The translations under genes and the position numbers were made by a program. A DNA stretch of 64,000 nucleotides from NCBI GenBank assembly GCA_009761415.1, contig QUOL01000009.1:372001-436000 (forward strand), in the 5' to 3' direction. Shown here piece after piece: positions 36,145 to 48,653 of this stretch; position 1 is the first letter of the stretch, and the number at the start of each line of letters is the position of its first letter. The DNA is from Sarcomyxa edulis. Lineage: Eukaryota > Basidiomycota > Agaricomycetes > Agaricales > Mycenaceae. Below the pieces are notes generated by a model. That model was given only the letters and a program-made list of their open reading frames with translations. It was not told the origin of the DNA and made no database searches.

Positions 36145-37600
36145 GGTAGTGTTGTGTGCGCAGTCGGCCTAGGCAAGTGAAGTGAAGGAGATAAGACCAA
36201 GACCAAGTGATGTACGTGAAGAAACGAAGAGGGAGGGAGAGAAAGTAGCTGAGGTGTCTGTTCTCCCCGCCTTGTTATGTCACTGTGGAAGTACGTATAC
36301 TCGGAGAATCGAGGTATGCGGTATCGATACGGAGGTAAAAAAAGAGCCCGCACAGCACAGCAGAGGGTTATTGAGGCCGTCTCATCGTACGACGGGGACA
36401 TTTTGCCGTACGCGTGCGGAGGAGGGTCCTAAGATAGATATCTCCACCCACCCAAGATAGATAGGTGCGGCTAGATAGTCTCAAGATAGTCCTGCTCAGT
36501 GCCAGATAGTCCCAAGATAGCTGCTGGGATGGTGGTAAGATGCCTGGCAGGACGTGTAGATCCGAGTGACGAGTAACGTCGAGGGTAGCCTTGACTCCAT
36601 TGAGGTGAGCATACGATACCACGCGATTACGCCTCCAAGTGTCAGTGCAAGCCTGAGTGCAAGATTGAAAGTTTATTCGACACCACCCACTTAGAGGGAC
36701 GTGCGCCCGGACAGTCACCGGCCCGTACCCGCACAACTACTACCATGTCGCTCATCCTGCACGTCCCCCTGCACGTCACCTACATCCAATCCCTAAGCAA
36801 AAACAAAGACGACCTAGCCTACCACCTAACATCCCATCTCCGTCTAAACGCAATCTACTGGGGTCTGACCGCCCTATGCATCCTCAACCACCCAAACGCT
36901 TTGGACAGACAGGATACCATCGATTTCGTGCTTAGTTGTTGGGACGACGAGGCGGGGGCTTTTGGAGCTCATCCGGGTCACGATGCGCATGTGCTTTCGA
37001 CGACGAGCGCGGTACAGATTCTTGTGATACATGATGCGATTGAGAGGGTTGATGTTGAGAGGGTCGTGCAATGTCAGTGTCTACTTCATCGACTAACTCT
37101 CTCCTTCCTGACACCCCCTCCTCCCCGCCAGTCATACTATCCCTCCAACAACCATCCGGGGTATTCGCAGGAGACTCTTTCGGCGAAACAGACACCCGCT
37201 TCTCATACTGCGCCGTCAACGCGCTCTCACTACTAGGGAAACTCAGCGTTTTGAATGAACTGTATCCTACCACTGAGATATCGAGAAAGGATTTATTGAC
37301 AGCTCACATCCTCCGATGCAACAATTTCGACGGTGGGTTTGGGAGTAATGAGGGGGCGGAGAGTCATGCTGCGCAAGGTACGCTGCCAGTTCTATTCCCA
37401 GTACCAGTTTCAGTCTTTGTCTTCCTTCCATTGGCATTTGCATTTGCATTTACAATCAATGACACACTAACCTCAACTCTTACACCTTACAGTCTTCGTA
37501 TGTCTAGCATCTCTAGCCATCCTCGGTCGATTGGGGGAGATTGGGTTCGGCGTCGCTGCGTCTACATCACCGTCAAACCGCAAGGACTCAACCTCTGCAC
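34686..37600. repeat. Segmental duplication, copy 2 (GH72-BET2 core)
   Basis: This is the counterpart of 20369 to about 23600, in the same orientation. Introns, the intergenic region and the AGATAG cluster are all retained, which indicates a recent event. Confidence 0.85.
36145..36744. promoter_or_regulatory. Bidirectional promoter GH72/BET2, copy 2, with AGATAG cluster
   Basis: The AGATAG cluster at about 36429-36521 matches copy 1 word for word over most of its length. This promoter drives the intact BET2. Confidence 0.55.
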
Positions 37601-39841
37601 CACCGATAACCTTCCCTGAATCTTCTACACCAAATTCAAAAGACTCCGATCTGTCTGAGGTGTCTGCACCACCACCCCAACCAACACAACCATCCACATA
37701 CCAAATCCTAGCATGGTGGCTCGCCGAACGTCAACTCCCTAATGGAGGGTTGAATGGGAGGCCGGAGAAGTTGGAGGATGTGAGTTCTCTTTCGTATTTC
37801 GTGTTTTTCTGTCCACTGTGATTTTGGTGTTTTGGGACTGTTACTGCGTTCTTTCGCTATTCACTGGATCACTGTTTCTCACTATCACGACTGTTTCTCA
37901 CTATCACGATGACTTGCTTCTCGTGTTTCGCTATTCGTTGGCTTAATTCTTTGCGTCCTCTCTCTTTCCTTCCGTTCCCTCTTTCTACTTGGTTTATCCT
38001 CGATTTTTGTGTTCTTTCTTTGGGCTTGTGGGTTTGTGATTTGTGGCTTTTGGTGTTGGTGTTGGTGTTGGTGTTGGTGTTGGTGTTGGTGTTGGTGTGG
38101 GTTGGGTTGGGTTGTGGTGTGGCTTGCGCTTTTTCTTAGGTGTATTACTGATTGGTTGGTTGGTTGGACTCACTCGTTTGGGGTGGGTGCACGGATGGAA
38201 TAACGTGTGTTCTTGTCGCTATTCGTTGGCTTGCGTTCTTTCGTTCTTTCTCTCGTATTCTCTTGAACGATTGGACTCCCTCATCTGGGACGGATGCACG
38301 GACGGATGGAACGTGGACGGATGAATAGATGGATATATGAGTTAGAGGATACATGCGGTCCTCATTATCCGATACGGTTCCCTTCGCATCGCATTTTATC
38401 TCCCGCCGCATAAGCGTCTCCAACTCTTTTCCGGACTTCCGTCTTGGCTCCAACACCGATACAAGAGAGCCAGTTCCTCCTTTCCTTGGTATATTCCTTG
38501 GTTAGGTCGGACTTCTTCATCGTGCCTCGACCCAGGACGGATGGACTGGATGGATCATGGATGGGTCGTGAGTGGGTGGATGAGTGGATGGATGTATGAA
38601 TGGATCGTGGACGGATGAGTGGACGGATGGACTAGATGGATCGTGGATGCACGCGTCGCGTCCCTCGTTCCCTTCGCATTCCATCTCAGATGGTCGGTCG
38701 TCGCATCTTTGATTCTTTCCGAACTTTCGTCTTGGTTGAGAACCGGATGCCTGAGTGTCTTGGGTACCACCAGAGGCCTGAGAGTGGTCTTGGTCTTCAT
38801 ACCAGAGCCCTGAGCGTTATCAAATTTCCTCTCGTTATCAACTCCTTGAATTTTCTTCCCGTTATCGACTTACCATCGATACAATAAAGCCGTAGTGGGG
38901 TGACTACGGGTACGAGGACGGGCACTCCATATCCCAGGTGTCCTGTCCTGTCTTTATTGTGCTCTTCGCCTCGGACGCGTTCGTGGATTGGATTGGATCA
39001 TCCACTTGTTTCGTTCCCTTCCCTTACCGTCTCCGTCTCCCTTTTCATATCTTTCCCTCTCCTTCATATCTACATCTTTCCTCCTTCTTCACCCTCACCC
39101 TCATCCTCTCCTCTCACATCCCACTCATCACTAACCCCCCTCCCCTCCCTCCCCCCCTCCCCCCTCCTAGGTATGCTACTCATTCTGGGTCCTCTCCTCC
39201 CTCTCCATCCTCCGCAAAACGCACTACATCAACACCCCCGCCCTCATCCAATTCATCCTCCGCGCACAAGACGCAGAGAAGGGCGGGGTCGCGGATCGGC
39301 CGGGGGATGTGGCGGATGTGTTTCATACGTGTTTTGGGGTTGCTGGTGAGTTGGGTTTAGGTTTGGGTTTTTCGTCTGCAAGAATCGGTTGGAACTTTGG
39401 CTTGAAAGAATTGGGAATTTGGGAACGTGATGTTTGGTTGCTTTCTTGGGTTGATTCCTGACGTGCGGTCATGGTTTTTTCGTCCCTTCTTTTCTTTGTT
39501 CTTTGCTGTTCTCGATGACTTGTCATCTCTCGTCCGAGTCTTGAGGCCGTTTCTTTCTCTTTCTCTTTCAACCTCACGCGTCTGAGGTTAACTGTTCACT
39601 GTCTTCAGTTCCCTCCCTCTCGGCTATTTCTCTCTCTCTCTCTCTCAGTTCCATCACTCACTCACTTGTCGTCGTCGTCTCACCTCACCATCCACTAACT
39701 AACCCCAACCCCCACCCTTTCCCGTCCCCTCTCATAGGTCTCTCCCTCCTCGGCTACCCCGACCTCGTCGAGATCGACCCCGTATACTGCATGCCGCGTG
39801 AGATTATCGATGGTATGGGGTTGGGTGGGTGGAGGAGATAG
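36745..39841 (+). CDS. BET2: Rab geranylgeranyltransferase (type II) beta subunit, intact
   Basis: Exons 36745-37072, 37132-37377, 37493-37779, 39171-39345 and 39738-39841 join in phase to 379 residues. Prenyltransferase alpha-alpha barrel repeats are visible: [15 protein letters not shown], then [20 protein letters not shown], then [27 protein letters not shown]. The zinc ligands are Asp and Cys in DVCYS and His in VFHT. The enzyme attaches geranylgeranyl groups to C-terminal cysteines of Rab GTPases, with an alpha subunit and Rab escort protein. A Ser/Pro/Thr-rich insert (about residues 210-250) is longer than usual. Two introns are very long for this genome (1391 and 392 nt). It is the only copy with all catalytic residues. 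Confidence 0.92.
38047..38100 (+). repeat. GTTGGT hexamer run in the BET2 intron
   Basis: About eight TTGGTG units lie inside the 1391-nt intron. A second set based on GGATGGA/ACGGATGG covers about 38285-38650. Confidence 0.8.
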
Positions 39842-41992
39842 ATCATAGCGGTGCGGTGCGGTGCGGTGTATAGTCGGCGCTATTTTTGGAAAAGACCAAG
39901 TCGGTGCATGTTTTTGTAAGTGGCCATGGTCGGTGTTATCTACGCAGTCAAGCAGTCGTACTGACGATTGTGTTTTTGAAGGTGAAGGCGAAGGTGAAGG
40001 TGAAGGTTGTATCTAGCGGCCGTATCAGCGAAGTGTACTCTGTGTATCCCTCAAATACGTTACGTGAAGGCTCTCTCTCGGTTTGGACCCTAATCTCATA
40101 AGAGACAATCCAGTCGGAAGAACTGATTATCAAAAACAATTCAAAGTGATTGTCAGAGGGCTACGGTGCGCCGTGGAGGTTGAAGTACAACGAAGACATA
40201 CACATCACATTCCATTCACATACACATGTCAGTGGTCAGAGCACCATACTCCGAGTCAACACTGTCTTTGGGGAAACCCCAGCTCACTATCGAAGGACCT
40301 CCAACTACGGTGTTGACAGTTATGTTCTATTACTTTCAGACTTACTTGGGAGTGTTGAGTTGAGAGGACAATTGTTCAGTTGAGAGGACAATCCGCAACC
40401 GGGCGGACCCTTCAGATGCATAGATGAGTACACTATCTTCAGTATTCCTTCATTCATCTTAGGGGGCTGGGGCTAGCTGTCTGCTTATTTGCTTACCTTC
40501 TGCTTATAGTGCCATATACTCATTATTCTCTTGAACTCATGATGTTTGTTATAGGTATTGACATCTTAGAGAAAACAAAAATTCAATTGGCCTAAACTAA
40601 GTAACTACTTGTAGATATGTATATGGTAGCCTGGGTGCAGGATTGTAGGGCTAGCTTCCCTGTTATTGGTACCAACGCACATGTATCGCGTATGGATTAC
40701 TCTAGACGGCGGGTGACACGAGGAACATGGCTGGATCGGCGAACGTCGCGATTGCTGGGTATATGGAGACGGAGCTAGACGTAGGATTCCTACTTGTAAA
40801 TGCTGGAGCAAGCCCTTCCTCTTGCCTTCGATAATACTCGGTTCATTCCCCAACGGGACGAACGGTCCCGCAGCAGAATCCGATGGAGATCAGGGTACAT
40901 AGAGATAAGCTGAATGGATAGTGGTGCATAACACGCTTGAATTTGTGAAGCCACGGAAGGCTCCGAGTAAACGACCGCCGCGCACTAGCAGCTGAGGCGG
41001 TCGTCGGCTGAATACTAAGTGTATCGTTAACGATACACCATTCCAAGGATTGCCGCGCGGAGGAGGTGCGAGGTAGAACAGCGAGACTAGTTATGAGGGT
41101 GGGTTTGAGTGGCCGGTGGATCGAGTGTATGTCAGGAGGGAAATTGAGCAGAAAGAATGCAAGTCCACTATAAATCTATCAAAAAAGCGGTGGAGTTATG
41201 ATGCGCGTCGCCGAGAAGACGGACCGTGCTTGATCAAATCACTGCGAAGCGCGGTTAACGGGTCGGAGGTACGAAGGTCAGCGATGACGCACATGCAATG
41301 GGTTTTATGTCGTCGACATGAACTGGGCGTGATGACGGAAAGGGAGGCCTCGACGGCCTCAAGAACGAAACAAGGAATGATCCTCCGTCGACCGATTGAG
41401 CGTTTCCCTCATCCATTGTTCCGACACAAGTCAACAGATAGGCCTTAATAGTAAAGGACGAGCACGAGTGAGCAGACGCAGCGGACAGGCTAAGATACGA
41501 AATGCGATGAGAGTCAGCTGGTTCAATTTGAATGGTTCGATAAACATACAACACACCGACAGTGGCGAGTATGCCTATACCCATGACCCTTCTGCAATGA
41601 AATGAGAACAACTGTTGAAGAAAAGCCTGGAGAGATATAGCGTAAGCGATTAGTGATAAGCGGTAGGCCAAGACATGGCGCTGGCTGAATAGGAGTAGAT
41701 GAAGTCCATGGAAATATATCTCATTTCAAACTTCTCCAAACTACGAGCACGCTGGCAAAAAAAAATAAAGAACAGAGTGGAAAGAAGCGAAGAACAGAAA
41801 TAAAAGAAAGGGATTAACGAGATGCCCTAAACGGAAACAATTCGTGTAAATCGAGTGACTGGTGTACATAGTGAATTTGGTCAGGTGGAATGAACGAAGG
41901 CCTATGAGGCCTGAGGAATGGGTGGCATGACGGGAAAACATGCACAGGTAAGGATACTGGTAGGAGGAAAGGTAGGTCATCAATTGGAAGGT
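39842..41992. other. Intergenic, about 2.15 kb
   Basis: The downstream sides of BET2 (plus) and TFIIS (minus) meet here. Only short frames are present; a 138-codon minus frame at 41255-41671 begins with TTG and has no family resemblance. Confidence 0.4.
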
Positions 41993-42107
41993 TCATGAGA
42001 ATTTCCATCTGGAGATTTGGGATATCGACGTGAGTGTCAGAGTAAATCGGCGAAGACGAAAGAAGGGGCCGACGCACCTGTTCTTGCAGTTTACGCATCT
42101 GAGTGGC

Positions 42108-42196
<89 letters not shown>

Positions 42197-43522
42197 GGTA
42201 CAAATCAGCTGCATGCTAGATACGACGTAGGAATGAAGACAACTCACGTTACAAAAGTCTGGAAAAAATGGAGTCAACAACTGGGAGAAACGAAATGAAC
42301 AGAACGAACGTACCGTCATAGGTTCATCAGCACTCCGCGTTTGTGCTTGCCGATATCGGCATTTTCGCTGGTAAGCAGCAAATATATAGATGAACCGTCT
42401 AGAAGAGATAGGAAAGTGGATCACGCACCTGTTTACACTTCGAACATTGGAACGCGTCTGTCTCAGCTTGCTGCTCCTCCGCACCAAGAGAGTTATGCAG
42501 GTTTTCTTCTTGGATCTTGTTATCTGCCGCTTTTCGCTCCTCGGAAGCCATTTCCTAAATATCGTGTTAGAAGGCAGGGAGAAAATATAGATCAAGCAGC
42601 ACGTACCTGACTAGTCATCCTAGCGAACTTCTCTGCCGTCACATCCCCACTGACCACGCTCTCCCTCAAACCTGGATTATTTACATCCTTCAGGTTAACA
42701 TACAAGGAACGCAGTTTGGACTTGTATTGGGCAGTCGTGCCACCAAAGTCGTTGTATACCGCCACCTCGATCCCTTTGGCTCGTTTGAGAATGAGATCAG
42801 TGGCTGTATGCATCCATCAATTAGAGACGGAGTACAAGCACAAAGGAATTGGGTACTTACGAGCGCCAGAGTCAGCCGATAGTGCATCGTATAGGATCTC
42901 CAAGCATCGGTCCCTCGTCTTGTCACCCGTGATGTTGACATTGACACCGTCGCCTTTGGCTGAGCGCGCTTCGACCTTGGAGCTCGCGGTTGGCGTAATC
43001 GGGGTTCCTGGGCCACTCGACACGGAGGGTTTTCGCACTAAATAGCCTCAAAAATTGACCAAATGTGCACGACGAGAAAGAAAATCACGTACCTGGTACT
43101 TTTGCGCCAGTGGCTTTGTTGATAGTAGTAGTAGTGGGAGTGGATCCTCCGAGTTGGCCCTTTGCCTTCTCGACCTCCGTTTTCCATTTCTTGACGAGCT
43201 CTTTCGCAAGATCGGACACCTCTTTGTTCGCGTGCGACCTCAGCTTCCCTACTGCTAGACCAGCTTTGGATTCCTGAGGAGCAGAGAGGAAATACCCGCA
43301 TTAGGCGTGGAAAGGGCAAAAAACTAAAAACACGATACCCACCCTCAAAACTGCTTCATTTACTTTATATTCTTTCTTCAGCACGTTCAGGACACTTGTG
43401 ATATCCTGTAAAGCATAGAGTTAGCATAAAAATGACAGGGATTGACAGACATATCGTACCTCAGTAGACGGAGCATTTTGTAGCTGTTTGACAAGCTTCT
43501 TTAACTCTGCAGCCTCCGACAT
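41993..43522 (-). CDS. DST1: Transcription elongation factor TFIIS
   Basis: Ten exons (minus): 43522-43460, 43405-43343, 43273-43093, 43037-42861, 42803-42607, 42554-42429, 42367-42314, 42258-42248, 42098-42078 and 42008-41993. They give 302 residues with every phase consistent. The N-terminal LW-type helical domain covers residues 1-80. A linker (about 80-130) precedes the Pol II-binding central domain (DKTRDRCLEILYDAL, GLRESVVSGDVTAEKFARMT). The zinc ribbon runs from FQCSKC to TFVTCVNCKNRWKFS and carries the RSADEPMT loop with the catalytic Asp-Glu. TFIIS stimulates transcript cleavage by stalled RNA polymerase II. The ribbon is split over five exons, including ones of 11, 21 and 16 nt. It is divergent from PRP46. 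Confidence 0.93.
42111..42194. repeat. (AG)n microsatellite inside a TFIIS intron
   Basis: About 42 AG units lie in the 149-nt intron between the 11-nt and 21-nt zinc-ribbon exons. Read on the transcript strand it is a (CU)n tract just before the acceptor. Confidence 0.95.
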
Positions 43523-43845
43523 GATTGATATGCCCGCAAAAACCTCAACTATCTACGAATTACAAGCAAGCCAATGTAAAACGACTTGTAACGATACGAA
43601 ACGTGAGATGAGATGTGCCACTTCCACAAGTCTTGAGTGAGAGGTTGAGATGTGTCTCACTGAAAGCTGCAAGAGAGCTCGTGCCAGCTGAGTTTGAACA
43701 TCTGACTCTCTTCAACGCTCTCGTGCAATATCTCGCTGCAGATACAGTTCTTTCCATCCACACCTGGCCATTCCAACTGCCAACACTCGCGACATATCTT
43801 GGACAAAATTCGCCCGAGCTCTAAACCAGGACCCAAAATTGAAAA
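43523..43845. promoter_or_regulatory. Bidirectional promoter TFIIS/PRP46
   Basis: This is the 323 bp between divergent start codons. No TATA box is obvious. Confidence 0.5.
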
Positions 43846-45536
43846 ATGGCCACGGCTGCACTTCCACCTCTCGACCCGCTTTTTCGCAGAAATGCCAAAC
43901 GCACCCGTGACATATTCGCATCGTGTCCTGACGATAGTCTAGTAGATGAGGAAAAGAGGTGCGTTATGTCGTCGGAATTGGCTGGTTGTTACTGAAATGT
44001 GGATTTAGCGCACGGATACGATTGTCTGTGAAAATAAATGACGAATATCGAGATTTCAAGGAATTGCCTGCCGCACTTCTATCCCAACAAGGTCCTGTGG
44101 GCCCGGCTAGACCAAAACAGGAGCGAAAGATGATAACGTCCGGTGGTATGTTTGATCTCATAGCTGCTCTAATGGACAGAACTAAACTTACATCTTTTCC
44201 AGCCCCCGTCGACCCAAGCACATCTCGCATGATAGCCTCGATAGACAATAGACCCATTTCCCAGCCATCAACGTTCTCTTCCTCCACTAAACTTTCGCAA
44301 GCACTTACCCTCCATAAAACCACACGGACGATAAAACCAACGTACCACGCTCCATGGAAACTTGTTCGCGTTATCTCTGGACATTTGGGATGGGTGCGTA
44401 GTGTTGCTGTAGAACCTGGAAATCAGTGGTTTGCCACCGGTGCGGGAGATCGAGTGATCAAAATATGGGATTTGGCGTCTGGGGAACTAAAGCTATCGCT
44501 GACCGGTCATATATCCACTGTCCGAGGTCTAGCAGTTTCGCCGCGCCATCCATACTTGTTTTCTTGTGGAGAAGATAAGGTATACCGCATTACACTTTCC
44601 TCGGTATGTTTAGAAATGTACTAATCTTCGTTGGTGTAGATGGTCAAGTGCTGGGATCTGGAAGCTAATAAAGTCATTCGGCATTACCACGGCCATCTAT
44701 CCGGTGTTTACTCCCTTGCCTTACATCCAACACTCGACGTCCTAGTCACAGCTGGTCGTGATGCCTCTGCCCGAGTATGGGATATGAGGACAAAGGCGCA
44801 AATCCACGTCTTAGCCGGACATACAGCAACTGTCGCCGACGTCAAATGTCAAGAATCCGACCCGCAAGTCATTACGGGTAGTATGGATTCAACCGTTCGG
44901 TACGTAGTGTATTCTTGATTACGCGTTTCCGTCATCTCGTGAGCGTGAGGATCCCCACATTTACATGTCCCGTTCCTTTTAGTCTCTGGGATCTCGCGGC
45001 CGGCAAAACGATGACAACACTGACGCACCACAAAAAGTCCGTTCGAGCCCTCGCCATCCATCCGACAGAGTACTCCTTCGCTTCCGGATCTGCAGGCGGA
45101 AATAACATCAAAAAGTGGAAATGTCCCGAGGGTGCTTTCGTGTTCAATTTCAGTGGTCATAACGCGATTATCAACACCCTCTCTGTCAATGCCGAAGGCG
45201 TCTTCTTCTCGGGTGGTAAGTTGTTACGCCTTGACAACTCTTATTCAAGCCTCCGTCTGATCTTCACCCTCGTATCTCTAGGTGATAACGGGACACTATC
45301 ATTGTGGGATTACAATACTGGAACACCGTTCCAAAATATGGAGGACGTCCCTCAACCTGGTTCTCTCGAAGCTGAGGCCGGCGTCTTCTGTTCCACGTTC
45401 GATCAGACCGGAACGCGGTTGATTACTGGTGGAGCTGATAAGACTATCAAGGTACGTGCCGTTGTGCATCATATCGCGTAGATCAGACTTAACCGGTTCT
45501 TGTGCGATCCAGGTCTACGCCGAGCAGTCACAGTAA
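43846..45536 (+). CDS. PRP46: Pre-mRNA-splicing factor PRP46/PLRG1 (WD40)
   Basis: Exons 43846-43958, 44009-44145, 44203-44579, 44640-44899, 44983-45215, 45282-45451 and 45513-45536 give 437 residues. About 120 N-terminal residues precede a WD40 propeller that begins at [20 protein letters not shown]. Repeats then follow: [97 protein letters not shown], and the last blade [15 protein letters not shown]46/PLRG1 belongs to the NineTeen/Prp19-CDC5L complex, which activates the spliceosome in the nucleus. The last exon codes for only seven residues. Confidence 0.93.
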
Positions 45537-46117
45537 TTCTACCCCTCATGTGTACTCTCTGTATAATAGACATTTATTGCTTGTCAATAATTGTATTTGA
45601 ATCGCATGTAATTCTGAGGAATGAATAAGTTCAAAAAAGACCCCACAACGTACTAAAGACGCGCGATTGTAAACAAGAAAGCAAAAGACCGGTGGTAGTG
45701 TAAGGAAGGGAGGGCATAGGATTGTCAAAGAACAGAAGGTATACGAGGTGGCACGGTGGTGGTATGTAAGAAAGGGAGGGCCTGGGAAGGCGGTTGAGCG
45801 ACTCTATAAGTTTAACGGTTAACCTACAAAGTCCCAAAAGCTCGTGGATGTACTGAACACAAGAAATACAAGAAACCTACTTAGGTAGAGAGGTAAGTAT
45901 CCATGAGACGTGAGAGGTGAATGGAAAGTACTACACTTGATTGACCAAAAAAAAAGTTCTCATGATCCCGCGAAAAAAGGAGAGAAGAACGAAAGAGATA
46001 TAAGAGATACGACATGATGACCGATAGGGAGAGAAAACACAGGAATCGAGAAGGGAGGAGAGAGTGGGGTAGCTGAAGGAAGGAAGGTGACGCAAGGACG
46101 GGAAATTTTTGGCGTCT
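45537..46117. other. Intergenic, convergent 3' ends
   Basis: This is 581 bp between the PRP46 stop and the stop of the MED25-like gene. It is purine-rich on the plus strand; no gene is seen. Confidence 0.4.
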
Positions 46118-48653
46118 TCAGCCAGCCCACCCCGTGAGGGATGAACTACCTTGCAGGTAGGCAGGATACATTGTTGTCATTCTGGACTCCCCTGGAAGGG
46201 TGTTAGTGGAGCGCTGGAGGTATAGATATTCGCCTTCAGATGCATTTGAATTGACGTCCACATTGACGTTGATTCCGTATGAGTAATGTGCTTGAGAAGT
46301 AGGCGTAGATATCGGAGGAAAAGGCGGGGGCGAGAAGTACACCTGATCAGAACACGACTGTGATGAAGCAGTAGCGACGAAGTTGGAATCATCATACGTG
46401 GCTAGGCTCTCCTTGCTGAACAAGAAAGGAGGTGGTGCGTCAAATATGAACGGTTCATTGCCCGGGTCATGGTCGTCTGGAAGTTGCCCATCGTTGTCGG
46501 GGACCAGGGCACCCATTGGCGGAGATGAGTTACTAGTCGTGGATCCGGAGGTGGTGGTGGCGTCCAAAGCTAAGTTTGAGTGACGGTTGTATCGTCCATT
46601 TGATAGGCCCATACTGGCCTGAGTCGGTACGATGGGTTCAGAAATCGACGATGATGACAGCAGGGCAGGTCGGGAATCGAGAGCTTCCTGGTTGAGCTGG
46701 ATGGATGATTTATTGAATAAGCCGTGTCCATGAGTGGCATCACTGTTGTGGTATATAGACATGTTTTGCGATGGTTGTTGATGTTGGTGAGATAGAGGCG
46801 GAATGACAGGCGGGTATCGAGGTTGTAGCCATGTCGGTTCCAAAGATCCTGAATGTGAAAGAATGTGGGAGTCGCCGGGATTCGCTGTAGTTGCAGTCGG
46901 CGAGGTTGGAGAAGAAAGAGCAGATGAGGCATGTCCGCTGGAGGATAGTTCGGTGTAGGCAGAGGACGACGAAGATGATGAGAGAGGGATATCATCAGCC
47001 TCTGGGGAGGATATCCGTGAGCCTGAATGAGAGGACCATGATTGGCGATTCTGTCGATGCGGGTGTAAGTCGGTCGGACTGGTTTGGCGATATGGGTGGA
47101 TTGCACGCGGTTGAGAAACGTTGAAGGGCTGCTTTCTGTTCCGCGTACGAGTGGTTGTGGCGATGTACTGATCTGACGATGCTGTCGAGGACACAGTTGC
47201 TATCGGAGGTGCACGAGAATACTTATCTCTGAGCGGTTCGTCCCGGAAAAATGGTTCTCGGACGGTCTTTGCACCATATACTTTTTTGCGCGTAAGGCCA
47301 TGGACTTGTAGGAGATGCGAAACCAGGTTGGGACCGGCAGAATCCGTTTGAGACTCTGGAGAGGAGGACGAGGACGAATCAAGAGATTCTATTCTATGGG
47401 TAAGTCCCATGGGTAGTTGCATGGTCTGGTTGCGAGTCAAGGATACAGGCAGAGGGGGATACGAATTCCGCGTCAAGCTCAGGGGGGACTGTGTGAAAAA
47501 AAAATAAGAATCATGTTTCTGGGTTACTTATCCCAGGTTTTGGTTTACGTACATTGATGTAGGGAGCTATACGGATGTAAGTGAGCAACGCTGTTGGCAA
47601 CGACCTGTGACTAGACATGGACAAGATTTACGGACCTGGATATAAGAAAGGAAGATGATGGGGGCTCGACGACGAGAGGCGGACCGCGTACTTCTTCGTA
47701 TCCACAGGGAACCACGGAGCGACTTCGACATTTTCTTGAAGACGCAACTACATAATCAGGATGTCGGTGAGTCACCCGAGATGAGCGGGTGGGTGCGGGC
47801 CTACTTACCGTCTCGTCGAATAACGCCATAAGCGGACTTGTAGTGATATCGTGCGTAACGCCACTTAGGACTAAGTGACAGCTGATGTTGGCCTTTTCAA
47901 AGAGAGTGGTTGAGGGTACTGCGCGAAAAGAAACGGCTAATATTACGAAGAAGGCCACATACTTGATTCATTCTTTGTGCAAGGAGACCCCATGGCGGGC
48001 GGATAGAGACATGACGAGGATTGAACTCGAATTTTGGACTGGCAAGGTCGACACTCGCATTGGATATGGTCTCTTCTTCAGAAGGAGGAGATGCAGCGAC
48101 TATGATTATATGGCGTGAACCTGGGAGGCCAGAATAGTGCTGGAATGGAGTCGCTGGGTCAAGAAACTGTGAGGAAAAGAGGCGGAGATCAGGACAATAT
48201 GGTAGGTTCGTGAGCTACTGCTTACATCGATACCAGCCGAAATCATGTTCGGGGAAATTCTGTTATCGGGATGGGGGTTAAAGTCGAATTCTCTAAAGCC
48301 ATCATATTTTCGGGGGACAGGAGGAGTGAAATTGAAGTAAGAATGAGAAAACGAATGAGAAGATGGTTCTTGTCCCTGCAACTCCGTGGGATACGGGAAG
48401 CTGGATACAATCGAGACATTTGTCTATATATAAAAAGAAATTGGGTGGTATGAGGCAATGGCTAAATATACAGAGACCGTTTTGGTGTAAACGACGAAAG
48501 CAAAAGGAGACATACAGGTATACCGGGATTTGTACCTTCGAGTGTGTCGATCAATGTCTTCAAACAACGATCTCGGAGATCAGGCCAGATGGATCGCATC
48601 CTTTCCGAGTTTTCGATGAGCAAGAGCGTCGCGGAAACATCTTGAATAGGCAT
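46118..48653 (-). CDS. Mediator MED25-type vWA-domain protein
   Basis: Exons (minus) 48653-48516, 48423-48226, 48166-47963, 47892-47809, 47747-47632, 47604-47553 and 47488-46118 join in phase to 720 residues. The N-terminal ~260 residues resemble the MED25 von Willebrand A domain: VSATLLLIENSERMRSIWP, RHIIIVAASPPSEEE, WGLLAQRMNQANISCHLVLS, LFDETLRLQ...PWFPVD and SLPTALLTYIRIAPYINSPL. MED25 contacts activators within the Mediator complex. The remaining ~450 residues are Ser/Pro/Thr/Asn-rich and look disordered. One intron (47631-47605) is only 27 nt if the phase is right, so the junction near residue 247 needs transcript proof. Family assignment is from memory of motif order and is moderate. 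Confidence 0.65.

Noticed and set aside
41255..41671. 138-codon minus-strand frame with a hydrophobic stretch
   Set aside because: TTG start, no conserved block and no flanking exons in phase.
42017..42298. Arg-Glu repeat protein
   Set aside because: It is the translated AG microsatellite inside a TFIIS intron.
47893..47962. Frameshift in the MED25-like gene
   Set aside because: An acceptor at CGCAG would break the frame, but the next acceptor (GAAAAG at 47893) restores MNQ|ANISCHLVLS, so the gene is intact.
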